The position numbers and the translations under genes are program-made. Shown one piece after another: positions 7,384 through 15,527 of a stretch of 64,000 nt of DNA; position 1 is the stretch's first letter, and every line of letters starts with the position of its first letter. The DNA comes from Chryseobacterium shigense. Its GTDB lineage: Bacteria > Bacteroidota > Bacteroidia > Flavobacteriales > Weeksellaceae. The notes under the pieces were generated by a model, which saw nothing but the letters and a program-made list of their open reading frames with translations, made no database searches and was not told where the DNA came from. The DNA lies in NCBI RefSeq assembly GCF_900156575.1, contig NZ_FTNY01000002.1:186001-250000 (forward strand), given 5' to 3'.

Positions 7384-7912
7384 AAAAACAGATGAACTGA
7401 AGGATCAGGAAATAAAAGATATTTTAAATCTTTGGGATATTCCGGAATGGAATGAAATGACGCCTTCTGATTTCCGCAATTCATTTAAAGATTCGGAGTT
7501 TCATTTTCTTTTTGGTTCGAAAGATGAAATTTTGGCGGTGATAAGGCTTAATTTTGATTTTGGACTGGAAATATCCGAAAAAAAGTATTCCTATGCTGAG
7601 GCGGGCGGTCTGGTTTCTGCTCAGAAGAAAAAAGGATACGGGTCACAGTTGGTTCAGTATTTTAAAAAAAATATGACCCTAAGAAATAAGGAGACTATAG
7701 GATTTTGTTTTAGTGATTTACGGCCTTTTTACCAAAGTTGCGGTATTGAAATTTTAGAAAATAAAGCCAAAACCATTAAAGAAAATAATGAAAACGGATG
7801 GATCAGCTCGGAAGATGATGATATCTTGATTTTTAATGTTTCCGAAAAAAACAAAGAATTGCTCAGGCAGCTGAGCTCTGAAAAAAATGCTTATTTAATT
7901 ATTAAAGAATAA
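7367..7912 (+). CDS. GNAT-family N-acetyltransferase
   Basis: This 181-residue protein has the GNAT layout: an N-terminal helix pair, a central beta sheet ([22 protein letters not shown]) and a pyrophosphate-binding loop [16 protein letters not shown], matching the Q/RxxGxG/A motif A. It would transfer acetyl from acetyl-CoA to an unknown amine. The start overlaps the previous gene by 17 bp and the stop lies 4 bp before the trpB ATG, so it is firmly embedded in the trp operon. No direct role in tryptophan synthesis is known for this family. Confidence 0.75.
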   Translation: MRYQIKKTDELKDQEIKDILNLWDIPEWNEMTPSDFRNSFKDSEFHFLFGSKDEILAVIRLNFDFGLEISEKKYSYAEAGGLVSAQKKKGYGSQLVQYFKKNMTLRNKETIGFCFSDLRPFYQSCGIEILENKAKTIKENNENGWISSEDDDILIFNVSEKNKELLRQLSSEKNAYLIIKE

Positions 7913-7916
7913 TATA

Positions 7917-9095
7917 ATGAATTATAAAAACCCTGATGAACACGGATATTATGGTGAATTCGGAGGTGCTTTCATCCCTGAAATGCTTTACCCGAATGTA
8001 GATGAACTGCAGAAAAACTATCTTCAGATCATAGAATCTGAAGAGTTTCAGAATGAGTATCAGGACCTGCTTAAAAACTATGTAGGACGTGCAACCCCGC
8101 TTTACTTTGCCAGAAATTTAAGTCAGAAGTATAATACTCAGATTTATTTGAAAAGAGAAGACCTCAACCATACCGGAGCCCATAAAATCAATAACGCTCT
8201 GGGACAGGTGCTCTTGGCCAAACGCCTCGACAAGACAAGAATTATTGCAGAAACAGGAGCCGGACAACACGGTGTAGCCACTGCTACGGCCTGTGCATTA
8301 CTGGGGCTGGAATGCATTGTTTACATGGGTGAAATAGACATTCAGAGACAGGCTCCGAATGTAGCAAGAATGAAAATGCTGGGAGCAGAAGTCATTCCCG
8401 CCACCTCAGGTTCCAAAACGTTGAAAGATGCAGTAAACGAAGCGCTTAGAGACTGGATCAATAACCCTGTAACGACGCATTACGTCATAGGAAGTGTGGT
8501 GGGTCCTCATCCTTTTCCTGATTTGGTAGCCAGGTTTCAAAGCATCATCTCAAAAGAGATCAGAGAGCAATTAAAAGAGAAAATCGGGAGAGAAAACCCT
8601 GATTATGTCATTGCCTGTGTGGGTGGAGGAAGTAATGCTGCGGGAACTTTTTACCACTTCGTAGAAGAAAAAGACGTAAAAATTATTGCAGCAGAAGCTG
8701 GTGGACTGGGGGTTGATTCCGGGAAATCCGCAGCTACAACCTTCCTTGGGACTTTAGGTGTTCTGCATGGAAGCAAAAGTCTTGTGATGCAAACCGGAGA
8801 CGGACAGGTGATTGAGCCCCACTCTATTTCGGCAGGACTCGATTATCCGGGAATCGGGCCGTTTCATGCGCATTTGTTTAAGGAAAAACGTGCTGAATTT
8901 TTCAGTATTAATGATGAGGAAGCCTTACAATCTGCTTTTGAATTGACGAAACTGGAAGGTATTATTCCAGCTTTGGAAAGCTCTCATGCCCTGGCAGTTT
9001 TGGATAAAAAGAAATTCAATGAAAATGACATTGTCGTCATCTGCCTGAGCGGACGTGGAGATAAGGATATGGAAACGTATTTGAAGAATCTGTAA
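7917..9095 (+). CDS. trpB: Tryptophan synthase beta chain
   Basis: TrpB (392 aa) condenses indole with serine to form tryptophan. The PLP lysine is Lys90 in [13 protein letters not shown]. Other family signatures are [13 protein letters not shown], the phosphate-binding loop [12 protein letters not shown] and SGRGDKDM near the C-terminus. It starts 4 bp after the GNAT gene. The first residues, [21 protein letters not shown], are canonical, so the start is secure. Confidence 0.97.
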   Translation: MNYKNPDEHGYYGEFGGAFIPEMLYPNVDELQKNYLQIIESEEFQNEYQDLLKNYVGRATPLYFARNLSQKYNTQIYLKREDLNHTGAHKINNALGQVLLAKRLDKTRIIAETGAGQHGVATATACALLGLECIVYMGEIDIQRQAPNVARMKMLGAEVIPATSGSKTLKDAVNEALRDWINNPVTTHYVIGSVVGPHPFPDLVARFQSIISKEIREQLKEKIGRENPDYVIACVGGGSNAAGTFYHFVEEKDVKIIAAEAGGLGVDSGKSAATTFLGTLGVLHGSKSLVMQTGDGQVIEPHSISAGLDYPGIGPFHAHLFKEKRAEFFSINDEEALQSAFELTKLEGIIPALESSHALAVLDKKKFNENDIVVICLSGRGDKDMETYLKNL

Positions 9096-9176
9096 AATGT
9101 CGGATGCAAAATGTACAATGTATCTCTACTTATTACTTTGTACATTATACTTTGTACTTGTGACTTTATACATTAA
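9094..9176 (+). repeat. Two-arm heptamer repeat at the trpB/trpA junction
   Basis: The left arm has units AAAATGT, CGGATGC, AAAATGT, ACAATGT. The right arm (9128-9176) has seven exact 7-base steps: ACTTATT, ACTTTGT, ACATTAT, ACTTTGT, ACTTGTG, ACTTTAT, ACATTAA. The arms are complementary (AATGTACAA against TTGTACATT), so the RNA can fold into a hairpin between the two genes. Confidence 0.75.
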
Positions 9177-9187
9177 TATAATAAAAA

Positions 9188-9922
9188 ATGAAAAAACTAA
9201 ACATATATTTCACAGCAGGAATTCCGCAACTGGAAGATACTGCTGACATTATACAACTGATCCAGCAATCCGGTGCCGATATGATAGAAATCGGAATGCC
9301 TTACTCAGATCCTGTAGCAGACGGTCCTGTAATTCAAAAGGCAGATGAACTGGCTTTACAAAACGGGATGACCATTGAAAAACTGTTTTCCCAGTTGAAA
9401 ACGGTCAAAGACAAAATACAGATTCCTGTTATTCTGATGGGATATATCAATCCTGTGCTGAGTTTCGGATTTGAAGAGTTTTGCCGTGAATGTTCGGAAA
9501 GCGGAGTTTCAGGGCTGATTCTTCCGGATCTTCCTCCTATTGAGTTTGAAAACAATTATCAGCACATCTTAAAAAGATATAACCTTAATTTTACGTTTCT
9601 GGTAACTCCTGAAACTTCAGATGAAAGGATTCTGTATCTGGATTCCTTAAGTTCCGGATTTCTGTACGCGGTAAGTTCTTCATCCACCACAGGAAATGAA
9701 AATGCCGTTCTGAAAAATGAAAACTACCTGTCAAGACTCGCTTCCCTTCCTCTTAAGAATCCTGTGATGATCGGTTTTGGAATTAAATCAAAAGAAGATT
9801 TTGAGAATGTTACCGAAAAAGCAGCCGGCGGAATTATAGGAACAGCCTTCGTTCATACGCTGCTGAGCCATAAAGACTGGAAGAATGCTGCCATAGATTT
9901 TATCCATTCTATAAAAGCTTAA
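9188..9922 (+). CDS. trpA: Tryptophan synthase alpha chain
   Basis: TrpA (244 aa) cleaves indole-3-glycerol phosphate to indole, which is channelled to TrpB. Catalytic Glu34 and Asp45 are in EIGMPYSDPVADGP. The ILPDLPP segment and the phosphate-binding GFGIKSKED are present. The protein is slightly shorter at the N-terminus than the enterobacterial enzyme, which is normal for Bacteroidota. It is the last gene of the trp operon; lipB follows 79 bp later on the same strand. Confidence 0.96.
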   Translation: MKKLNIYFTAGIPQLEDTADIIQLIQQSGADMIEIGMPYSDPVADGPVIQKADELALQNGMTIEKLFSQLKTVKDKIQIPVILMGYINPVLSFGFEEFCRECSESGVSGLILPDLPPIEFENNYQHILKRYNLNFTFLVTPETSDERILYLDSLSSGFLYAVSSSSTTGNENAVLKNENYLSRLASLPLKNPVMIGFGIKSKEDFENVTEKAAGGIIGTAFVHTLLSHKDWKNAAIDFIHSIKA

Positions 9923-10001
9923 AATTCACTAAATTTGTATGTCCAAAAAATGGCAGGAAATCGCAATTCCATTGGTCCATTAAGAAAACAGACAGCAACG
10001 T

Positions 10002-10730
10002 ATGAATACAAATCAAAATAAATCGGTAGAATTTGAAGATCTGGGTATCAAAGAATATCAACCCGCCTGGGATTATCAGGAGAGTCTGATGAAAAATATC
10101 ATTGATACTAAAATAAAAAACCGTGATTTACCTGCAGAAGAGCATATCACAACGCCTAACCACTTTTTGTTGGTAGAACATCCTCATGTTTATACCTTAG
10201 GGAAAAGCGGTCACGAAGAAAATATGCTTGCCGGGATCGACAAACTGAAAGAGATTGATGCTACCTTCGTGAAAGTTAACCGTGGAGGTGATATCACGTA
10301 TCATGGCTTCGGACAGATTGTGGGCTACCCTATTCTGGACCTTGAAAACTTCTTTACGGATATTCATTTGTATATGAGAAATCTGGAAGAAGTGATCATC
10401 AGAGCGATTGGTGATTTTGGCCTTAAAGGGGAACGTTCACCGGGAGAAACCGGAGTATGGCTGGATGTGGGAAAACCTTACGCCAGAAAAATCTGTGCGA
10501 TGGGCGTAAAAGCTTCACGATGGGTGACTCTTCATGGTTTCGCTTTGAATGTGAATACCGATATGCGATATTTTGAATACATCATTCCTTGCGGGATCAA
10601 AGATAAACAGGTGACTTCTGTAAAAAGAGAGCTTGAAAGAGAACTGACCACCGGGGAAGTGGAAGATCTTAAAGCAAATATCAGAAAGCATTTTGCAGAT
10701 GTTTTCGGAGCTGAGCTTATTCAGAAATAA
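10002..10730 (+). CDS. lipB: Octanoyl-[acyl-carrier-protein]:protein octanoyltransferase
   Basis: LipB moves octanoate from acyl carrier protein to the lipoyl domains of 2-oxoacid dehydrogenases and GcvH. The family signature is RGGDITYHGFGQ (residues 94-105), where Phe replaces the usual Pro. Catalytic Lys163 lies in ARKICAMGVK and Cys197 in IIPCGI. Length (242 aa) is normal. It lies downstream of trpA on the same strand and could be reached by read-through. A hairpin terminator follows. Confidence 0.94.
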   Translation: MNTNQNKSVEFEDLGIKEYQPAWDYQESLMKNIIDTKIKNRDLPAEEHITTPNHFLLVEHPHVYTLGKSGHEENMLAGIDKLKEIDATFVKVNRGGDITYHGFGQIVGYPILDLENFFTDIHLYMRNLEEVIIRAIGDFGLKGERSPGETGVWLDVGKPYARKICAMGVKASRWVTLHGFALNVNTDMRYFEYIIPCGIKDKQVTSVKRELERELTTGEVEDLKANIRKHFADVFGAELIQK

Positions 10731-10749
10731 TTTACTCCACAATAGAAAT

Positions 10750-10784
10750 AAAGACCAGCCGTGATCCTACAGCCGGTCTTTTTT
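10750..10784 (+). terminator. Intrinsic terminator after lipB
   Basis: AAAGACC pairs with GGTCTTT, with an inner AGCC/GGCT-like extension, followed by a T run (10779-10784). It closes the trp-lipB transcription unit. Confidence 0.75.
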
Positions 10785-10899
10785 ATTTGTAATAACGAAC
10801 TAGCTGCGGGGTTAGCTTAAAAGTCAAATTTTTTCAGTCAATATATTATTTTAAAACTTATTTTTGATCCTTCTGTAATTTTTTAAATTAAAAAACCAA

Positions 10900-11949
10900 A
10901 TGAAACCATTGATCAGAATTCTCTGCACTGCAGGAATGCTTTTCACAGCATCTCAATCCTGCGCCCAAAGTAAAAACGATTATAAAAGCCGGATCGACAG
11001 TTTAATAGAATCTCCGGCGTCTCCAAGACCTTTCAACGGAGTGGTTCTGATCACCCAAAACGGAAAAATAAAATATTCCAGAGCCTATGGTTTTGAAGAC
11101 AGCAGAACAAAGGTTCCTTTAAAAATGAAGGATCAGTTTGAAATCATGTCCAATACCAAACAGATCACTTCGGTATTATTGCTAAAACAGGTTGAGAAAG
11201 GAAAAGTGGATCTGCACACTCCAATCAAAAAATATCTCCCTGACCTCAAACAACCGTGGGCAGATTCGGTCACGGTGCACCAGCTACTCAATCATAGCCA
11301 CGGAATTGTAGATATAGAAAAACCATTGCTCTTTAAACCCGGTACAGAATTTAAGTATGGAAATTTGTCAAATATCCTTTTAGGGAAAATTATTGAGAAA
11401 GTTTCAGGTACATCTTATATCCAATTGGCAACCGATCTGTTTAAAGAACTTCATTTGAACAATACCTTCTGCTATTCAAAAAATAACCGCAGCAACCTGG
11501 TTTCCGGCCATATGAATAAAGATCATCTTTTCACTCCCGTAGAAAACTCAATGATCAATGATGAAAATATGCCGGCTGACGGTGTAATTTCTACCGCCGA
11601 AGATATGGCATTATGGAATTCTCTTCTTCATAAAGGAAAAGTTTTAAGCTCTGCAATGTATCAACTCATGACGACTTCCTCCAGTCTGTCACAACATGAT
11701 GTATTTGGAAAAGATAAGATGGGATACGGTTACAATATTCGGATCGTTAAAGACCAGGGCATTTCTTATTTGGGACACACTGGGCTGGGTGATGGTTTTG
11801 CTTCTTTGAATATGTACATTCCCGGTTCGGATGTAAGCGTTATTGTTCTTGAAAATCAGATGAGTGATGACAGCCAGTTATTCTATTATTATGAAACTCT
11901 GATCAAAGATTTTATTTTAAGAAGCGATTGGGTAAAGACTCATCAATAG
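10900..11949 (+). CDS. Secreted serine hydrolase, beta-lactamase/PBP superfamily
   Basis: This 349-residue protein is a class C beta-lactamase-like serine hydrolase. It begins with a signal sequence ending around CAQ-SKND; Cys21 could also be a lipidation site. The nucleophile motif SxxK is Ser84-Asn-Thr-Lys87. A Tyr-x-Asn element (KYGNLSN) and an HTG box near residue 297, replacing KTG, complete the active site. Members include D-amino-acid peptidases and esterases as well as lactamases, so the substrate cannot be assigned. It is a single gene with its own terminator. Confidence 0.85.
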   Translation: MKPLIRILCTAGMLFTASQSCAQSKNDYKSRIDSLIESPASPRPFNGVVLITQNGKIKYSRAYGFEDSRTKVPLKMKDQFEIMSNTKQITSVLLLKQVEKGKVDLHTPIKKYLPDLKQPWADSVTVHQLLNHSHGIVDIEKPLLFKPGTEFKYGNLSNILLGKIIEKVSGTSYIQLATDLFKELHLNNTFCYSKNNRSNLVSGHMNKDHLFTPVENSMINDENMPADGVISTAEDMALWNSLLHKGKVLSSAMYQLMTTSSSLSQHDVFGKDKMGYGYNIRIVKDQGISYLGHTGLGDGFASLNMYIPGSDVSVIVLENQMSDDSQLFYYYETLIKDFILRSDWVKTHQ

Positions 11950-11964
11950 TTGCTTTTACTCTAA

Positions 11965-12002
11965 AAAATATCCCGTCAAAAATGAATGACGGGATATTTT
12001 TT
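11965..12002 (+). terminator. Intrinsic terminator after the serine hydrolase
   Basis: A perfect 13-bp stem (AAAATATCCCGTC against GACGGGATATTTT) with a 10-base loop is followed by further T residues. It is nearly symmetric but has no converging gene. Confidence 0.9.
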
Positions 12003-12128
12003 ATCATTACTTAAATTTTATTAAACTATCGGTAACGAACTCTTAGTATAAAGCCCTGAAACACTGGTTTTATTTAAGTAAATGTGAAAATATTTGTTTT
12101 TTTATTATAAAATAATTTGTTGGTATTT

Positions 12129-12136
12129 TATTTTTG
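12129..12136 (+). promoter_or_regulatory. Putative -7 element of the protein-glutaminase promoter
   Basis: TATTTTTG matches TAnnTTTG and lies about 105 bp before the protein-glutaminase start. No convincing -33 TTG is found at the expected distance, so the assignment is tentative. Confidence 0.35.
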
Positions 12137-12242
12137 TCTACTTTTAATATCACATTAAAGTGAACTATTTCAACCTGTATTTCATTGAGAATAATGCAAC
12201 ACACACCAAACTTATATATATTTTATTACTAACCACCAAACT

Positions 12243-13205
12243 ATGAAAATTATGAGAAAATTTCTGTTATCAATGATGGTATTTGTGGCAGCCCTGTCAT
12301 TTAATGCCTGCAATGACTCTAACGCGGAACAGCAAATGAGTCAGGATGAAACCATCAGCAAAAATCTTACGGATCTCGGGAAAACAGTTCCGGTAGGGAT
12401 AGAGGATGAAAACGGCACCCTGAAAGTATCATTTATTGTTACTGCCCAGTTTTATACAATAACCCCGACCAAAGAAAATGAAAAATACATCAGCCTGATC
12501 AGAGAAGCGTTGGAAAACGAATCTCCTATCCAGGTTTTTATCAATCCTAAAACGCATGAAATTGCAAAAGTAGAAAAAGGAAGTGAGGAAGATATCCGGT
12601 ACTTCAAGTCTGCTTTTACGAAAGAAGCTAAAAATGAGACTAACAAATTAACAAGTGTTCTGCCCAACATTGCTACCCTAAACAGCATGTTTGCGCTAAT
12701 CAAAAATCAGGCTTGTGGCACTTCCACGGCATCTTCACCATGCATTACCTTCAGATATCCTGTAGACGGATGCTATGCAAGAGCTCACAAAATGAGACAG
12801 ATTCTTATCAACAATGGCTACGACTGTGAAAAACAGTTTGTCTACGGAAACCTGAGAGCATCAACAGGAACTTGTTGTGTATCATGGAGCTATCATGTTG
12901 CGATCCTTGTAAGCTACAAAAATGCATCAGGAGTTACTGAAAAACGAATTATTGATCCGTCCCTCTTCCCTAGCGGACCTGTTACAGATACTGCATGGAG
13001 AAATGCATGTATCAATACAAGCTGTGGATCTGCCTCTGTATCCTCTTATGCCAATACAGCAGGAAATGTGTATTACAGAAGCCCTACAGCCTCTTATCTG
13101 TATGATAACAATTTAGTGAACACCAATTGTGTACTGAACATCTTCTCATCACTTTCAGGATGTTCTCCTTCACCAGCTCCAAACGTTGGAGGCTGCGGAT
13201 TCTAA
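12243..13205 (+). CDS. Protein-glutaminase precursor (protein deamidase)
   Basis: This 320-residue preproprotein closely matches, from memory, the protein-glutaminase (EC 3.5.1.44) of Chryseobacterium proteolyticum, an enzyme that deamidates glutamine side chains in proteins and releases ammonia. The first 21 or so residues are a signal sequence, followed by a pro-region of about 114 residues. The mature part would start at Leu136 (LTSVLPNIAT) and be 185 residues. The Cys-His-Asp triad is visible as Cys177 (DGCYARAH), His218 (WSYHVAIL) and Asp238 (IIDPSLF). Many cysteines suggest disulfides. A small lipoprotein gene follows after a hairpin. ATG at 12252 is an alternative start. Confidence 0.95.
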   Translation: MKIMRKFLLSMMVFVAALSFNACNDSNAEQQMSQDETISKNLTDLGKTVPVGIEDENGTLKVSFIVTAQFYTITPTKENEKYISLIREALENESPIQVFINPKTHEIAKVEKGSEEDIRYFKSAFTKEAKNETNKLTSVLPNIATLNSMFALIKNQACGTSTASSPCITFRYPVDGCYARAHKMRQILINNGYDCEKQFVYGNLRASTGTCCVSWSYHVAILVSYKNASGVTEKRIIDPSLFPSGPVTDTAWRNACINTSCGSASVSSYANTAGNVYYRSPTASYLYDNNLVNTNCVLNIFSSLSGCSPSPAPNVGGCGF

Positions 13206-13221
13206 TTAACTTATACAACTT

Positions 13222-13251
13222 CTGCAACTTTTTGATGATAAAAAGTTGCAG
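13222..13251 (+). promoter_or_regulatory. Perfect 12-bp hairpin after the protein-glutaminase gene, without T tract
   Basis: CTGCAACTTTTT pairs perfectly with AAAAAGTTGCAG around a six-base loop, 16 bp after the protein-glutaminase stop. No T run follows, so it is probably not an efficient intrinsic terminator. It may protect the upstream mRNA from 3' decay and lower expression of the next gene. Confidence 0.55.
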
Positions 13252-13276
13252 GAGCTGTTTATCAAATATTTTTTCT

Positions 13277-13597
13277 ATGAAAGTCTGGACTTATCTCCTA
13301 TTAATCTTATTTATGATCACATCCTGTTCCGGCAGTTCAAGTTCACAGAACCTGACCTGGTATAATAATTCAGTTATCACCAATGTAGCAGAAGATCCGG
13401 AGAAACCGGAAGAATTCACGCGGGTATCCATTGGTATAAGTCCTCAGATCTTTTATCTGTCTAAAAAGGCAGATGACTATAAAATTCTTCTTGAAAAAAC
13501 AAGTCACAGCCATAAAAAAGGAAAAGCATACAATATTGGTATTGAAAAAAACACCAATGTTATTAAGCAGATGAATGAAATTCCTTCAACTAAATAA
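13277..13597 (+). CDS. Small lipoprotein downstream of protein-glutaminase
   Basis: This 106-residue protein has a signal sequence ending in MITSC (Cys17), a lipobox. A Ser-rich linker and a short domain with NLTWYNNSVITNV and RVSIGISPQIFYLSKK follow. I recognise no family. The ATG at 13277 is chosen because it places the signal peptide at the N-terminus; the frame is open further upstream. It shares the strand with the protein-glutaminase 71 bp upstream and is followed by a terminator, so the two probably form one unit. A role in secretion or control of the protease-like enzyme is possible but unsupported. Confidence 0.65.
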   Translation: MKVWTYLLLILFMITSCSGSSSSQNLTWYNNSVITNVAEDPEKPEEFTRVSIGISPQIFYLSKKADDYKILLEKTSHSHKKGKAYNIGIEKNTNVIKQMNEIPSTK

Positions 13598-13663
13598 TTC
13601 CTTTTTGGCTTAAAATACAGCACTTAAAAAAGACTGATTAAAAAAAATCAGATAAACCCCGGT

Positions 13664-13697
13664 AAAATCCCCATTATGTTTTATAATGGGGATTTTT
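13664..13697 (+). terminator. Intrinsic terminator after the protein-glutaminase unit
   Basis: AAAATCCCCATTAT pairs with ATAATGGGGATTTT around a short loop and runs into TTTTT. It ends the protein-glutaminase and lipoprotein unit. Confidence 0.88.
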
Positions 13698-13811
13698 CAA
13701 TTTATTTATATTAAAGGAAAAGAAACAGCAATCAACACATTGATGATAAGTAACATTTATAGTATTTAGTTAATTTCTACTATTGTTATAAATTAAATCT
13801 ATCAAAATTAA

Positions 13812-13842
13812 ATTGTGCACAATATAAATAAACTTACCTTTG
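13812..13842 (+). promoter_or_regulatory. Promoter with overlapping palindromic operator for the nfs-ohrR-ohr operon
   Basis: TTG (13813-13815) and TACCTTTG (13835-13842) are separated by 19 bases, an excellent Bacteroidota promoter. The perfect 12-bp palindrome ATTGTGCACAAT (13812-13823) covers the -33 element. The operon encodes a MarR/OhrR regulator, so this is a plausible autoregulatory OhrR operator. Confidence 0.7.
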
Positions 13843-13912
13843 TATTGTCATTTAGAGCGAACTTAATTTCGGAAATGATAAACACAAATAAGTTTAATTT
13901 AAAATAAAAAAA

Positions 13913-14545
13913 ATGTCATTAATAGAAGACCTACAATGGAGACATGCCGTAAAAGCATATGATCCTTCAAAAAAAGTATCAGAACAAGATCTTAACACTA
14001 TTTTGGAAGCTGCAAGACTGGCTCCTACTTCATCCGGGCTTCAGCCATTCAGAGTTGTGGTTGTAGAAAATCAGGAATTAAAAGAAAAAATGGTACAGGG
14101 CGCCCTTAATCCTGAAGTGATGAGAGACAGTTCACATGTTTTGGTATTTGCTGCATGGGACAGCTATTCTAATGAAAAAATTGATAAAGTATATGACCAT
14201 CATACCGATGTAAGAGATTTGCCGAGAGGACGTTTCAGCAGTTATACCGATAAGATCAAAGAAATGTACGGCGCTCAGACTCCTGAAGAGCATTTTGCTC
14301 ACACAGCCCGTCAGACTTATATCGCATTAGGTTTAGCAATGGCTCAGGCTGCGGAATTAAAAATCGACAGTACACCAGCAGAAGGTTTCAGCAATGCAGT
14401 AGTTGACGATATTCTTAATCTTAAAGAATTGGGATTAAAAAGCGTAAGCCTGCTATATCTTGGCTACAGAGATGCAGCGAATGACTGGCTTTCTACCATG
14501 AAGAAAGTAAGAGTTCCTATGGAGGAATTCATCATTAAAAAATAA
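13913..14545 (+). CDS. Nitroreductase-family NAD(P)H oxidoreductase
   Basis: This 210-residue FMN-dependent nitroreductase (NfsB/DrgA type) would reduce nitro compounds, quinones or other electrophiles with NAD(P)H. Family features are WRHAVKAYDPSKKVS at the start, AARLAPTSSGLQPFR (FMN-binding), SSHVLVFAAWDS and the C-terminal LYLGYRD. It is the first gene of a tight operon with ohrR and ohr, under a promoter with a palindromic operator. That context suggests a part in the response to organic peroxides or electrophiles. Confidence 0.88.
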   Translation: MSLIEDLQWRHAVKAYDPSKKVSEQDLNTILEAARLAPTSSGLQPFRVVVVENQELKEKMVQGALNPEVMRDSSHVLVFAAWDSYSNEKIDKVYDHHTDVRDLPRGRFSSYTDKIKEMYGAQTPEEHFAHTARQTYIALGLAMAQAAELKIDSTPAEGFSNAVVDDILNLKELGLKSVSLLYLGYRDAANDWLSTMKKVRVPMEEFIIKK

Positions 14546-14577
14546 TACGCTTACCCTATTCTTTCATCTTCAATCTT

Positions 14578-15012
14578 ATGGAAAATTCAAAATCGTTACA
14601 ATTATCAAACCAGATCTGCTTTCCGCTTTATGTGATTGCGAAAGAGATTACCGGACTGTATCGTCCATTTCTGGATGAGATTGATATTACCTATCCGCAA
14701 TATCTTGTGATGATGGTGTTATGGGAAAATGACGGGCTTGCCGTGAATCATATTGGTGAAAAGCTGTTTCTGGACAGTGGAACTTTAACGCCTCTTTTGA
14801 AGAGACTCGAGGTAAAAGGAATTATTGACAGAAAAAGAAAAAAAGAAGACGAAAGAGTAGTGGAAGTTTTTTTAACGGAAGCGGGAAGAGAACTTCAGCA
14901 GAAAGCCTGTGAAATTCCGGGAAAAATTCAAAATAAAATAGGGATAGAAACAGAAGATCTGCTACACCTTAAAGAAACCATCTTAAAAATATTAAACAAA
15001 ATCGAAAAATAA
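14578..15012 (+). CDS. ohrR: MarR-family regulator, OhrR type
   Basis: OhrR senses organic hydroperoxides through a reactive cysteine and represses ohr. The sensor cysteine is Cys14 in NQICFPLY, followed by a conserved YxxFL segment. The winged helix includes LTPLLKRLEVKGIIDRKRKKEDERVVEVFLT. A second cysteine, Cys111 in KACEIPGK, sits where two-cysteine OhrR proteins carry their resolving cysteine. The stop is directly followed by the ohr ATG. The palindrome over the operon promoter is its likely target. Confidence 0.88.
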   Translation: MENSKSLQLSNQICFPLYVIAKEITGLYRPFLDEIDITYPQYLVMMVLWENDGLAVNHIGEKLFLDSGTLTPLLKRLEVKGIIDRKRKKEDERVVEVFLTEAGRELQQKACEIPGKIQNKIGIETEDLLHLKETILKILNKIEK

Positions 15013-15435
15013 ATGAAAACCTTATACACAACAAAAGTAACAGCACAAGGAGGAAGAAACGGTCACGTAAAAAGTGAAAACGGAGTTTTGGATGTTGAAG
15101 TAAGAATGCCTAAAGCCCTTGGTGGCGGTAATGATGACTTTGCAAATCCTGAAATGCTTTTTGCAGCAGGATATTCAGCTTGTTTTGACAGTGCCCTTAA
15201 CAGAGTGATCAGTTTATCTAAAGCAAAAACAGGAGAAACAACAGTCGTTGCTCAGGTAAGCATCGGACAACTTGACAACGGAGGTTTCGGATTAGCTGTA
15301 GAACTGGACGTTAATATTCCGGGCGTATCTATTGAAGAAGCTCAGGCATTAACAGACCAGGCTCACCAGATCTGTCCTTACTCTAATGCGACAAGAGGTA
15401 ATATTGAAGTGAAGCTTGCAGTAACGAATAACTAA
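15013..15435 (+). CDS. ohr: Organic hydroperoxide reductase Ohr (OsmC family)
   Basis: Ohr reduces organic and fatty-acid hydroperoxides with lipoylated proteins as electron donor. The two active-site cysteines are Cys57 (GYSACFDSAL) and Cys121 (QICPYSNATRGN). Length (140 aa) is typical. The ATG follows the ohrR stop with no gap. A decayed partial copy of the 3' half of this gene lies about 0.9 kb downstream (16333-16562). Confidence 0.94.
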   Translation: MKTLYTTKVTAQGGRNGHVKSENGVLDVEVRMPKALGGGNDDFANPEMLFAAGYSACFDSALNRVISLSKAKTGETTVVAQVSIGQLDNGGFGLAVELDVNIPGVSIEEAQALTDQAHQICPYSNATRGNIEVKLAVTNN

Positions 15436-15453
15436 GATCAATTGCTTTTTAAT

Positions 15454-15485
15454 AAAAAATCTGTTTCTTTGGAGACAGATTTTTT
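15454..15485 (+). terminator. Intrinsic terminator after ohr
   Basis: AAAAAATCTGT pairs with ACAGATTTTTT, with a short loop. It ends the peroxide-stress operon. Confidence 0.88.
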
Positions 15486-15527
15486 ATTTACCCATGGAAA
15501 ACCAAAAAACATTAACAGAAATAGGAT

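Noticed and set aside
13127-13276. Long N-terminal extension of the lipoprotein gene after protein-glutaminase
   Set aside because: It would overlap the end of the protein-glutaminase gene and bury the signal peptide; the ATG at 13277 fits better.
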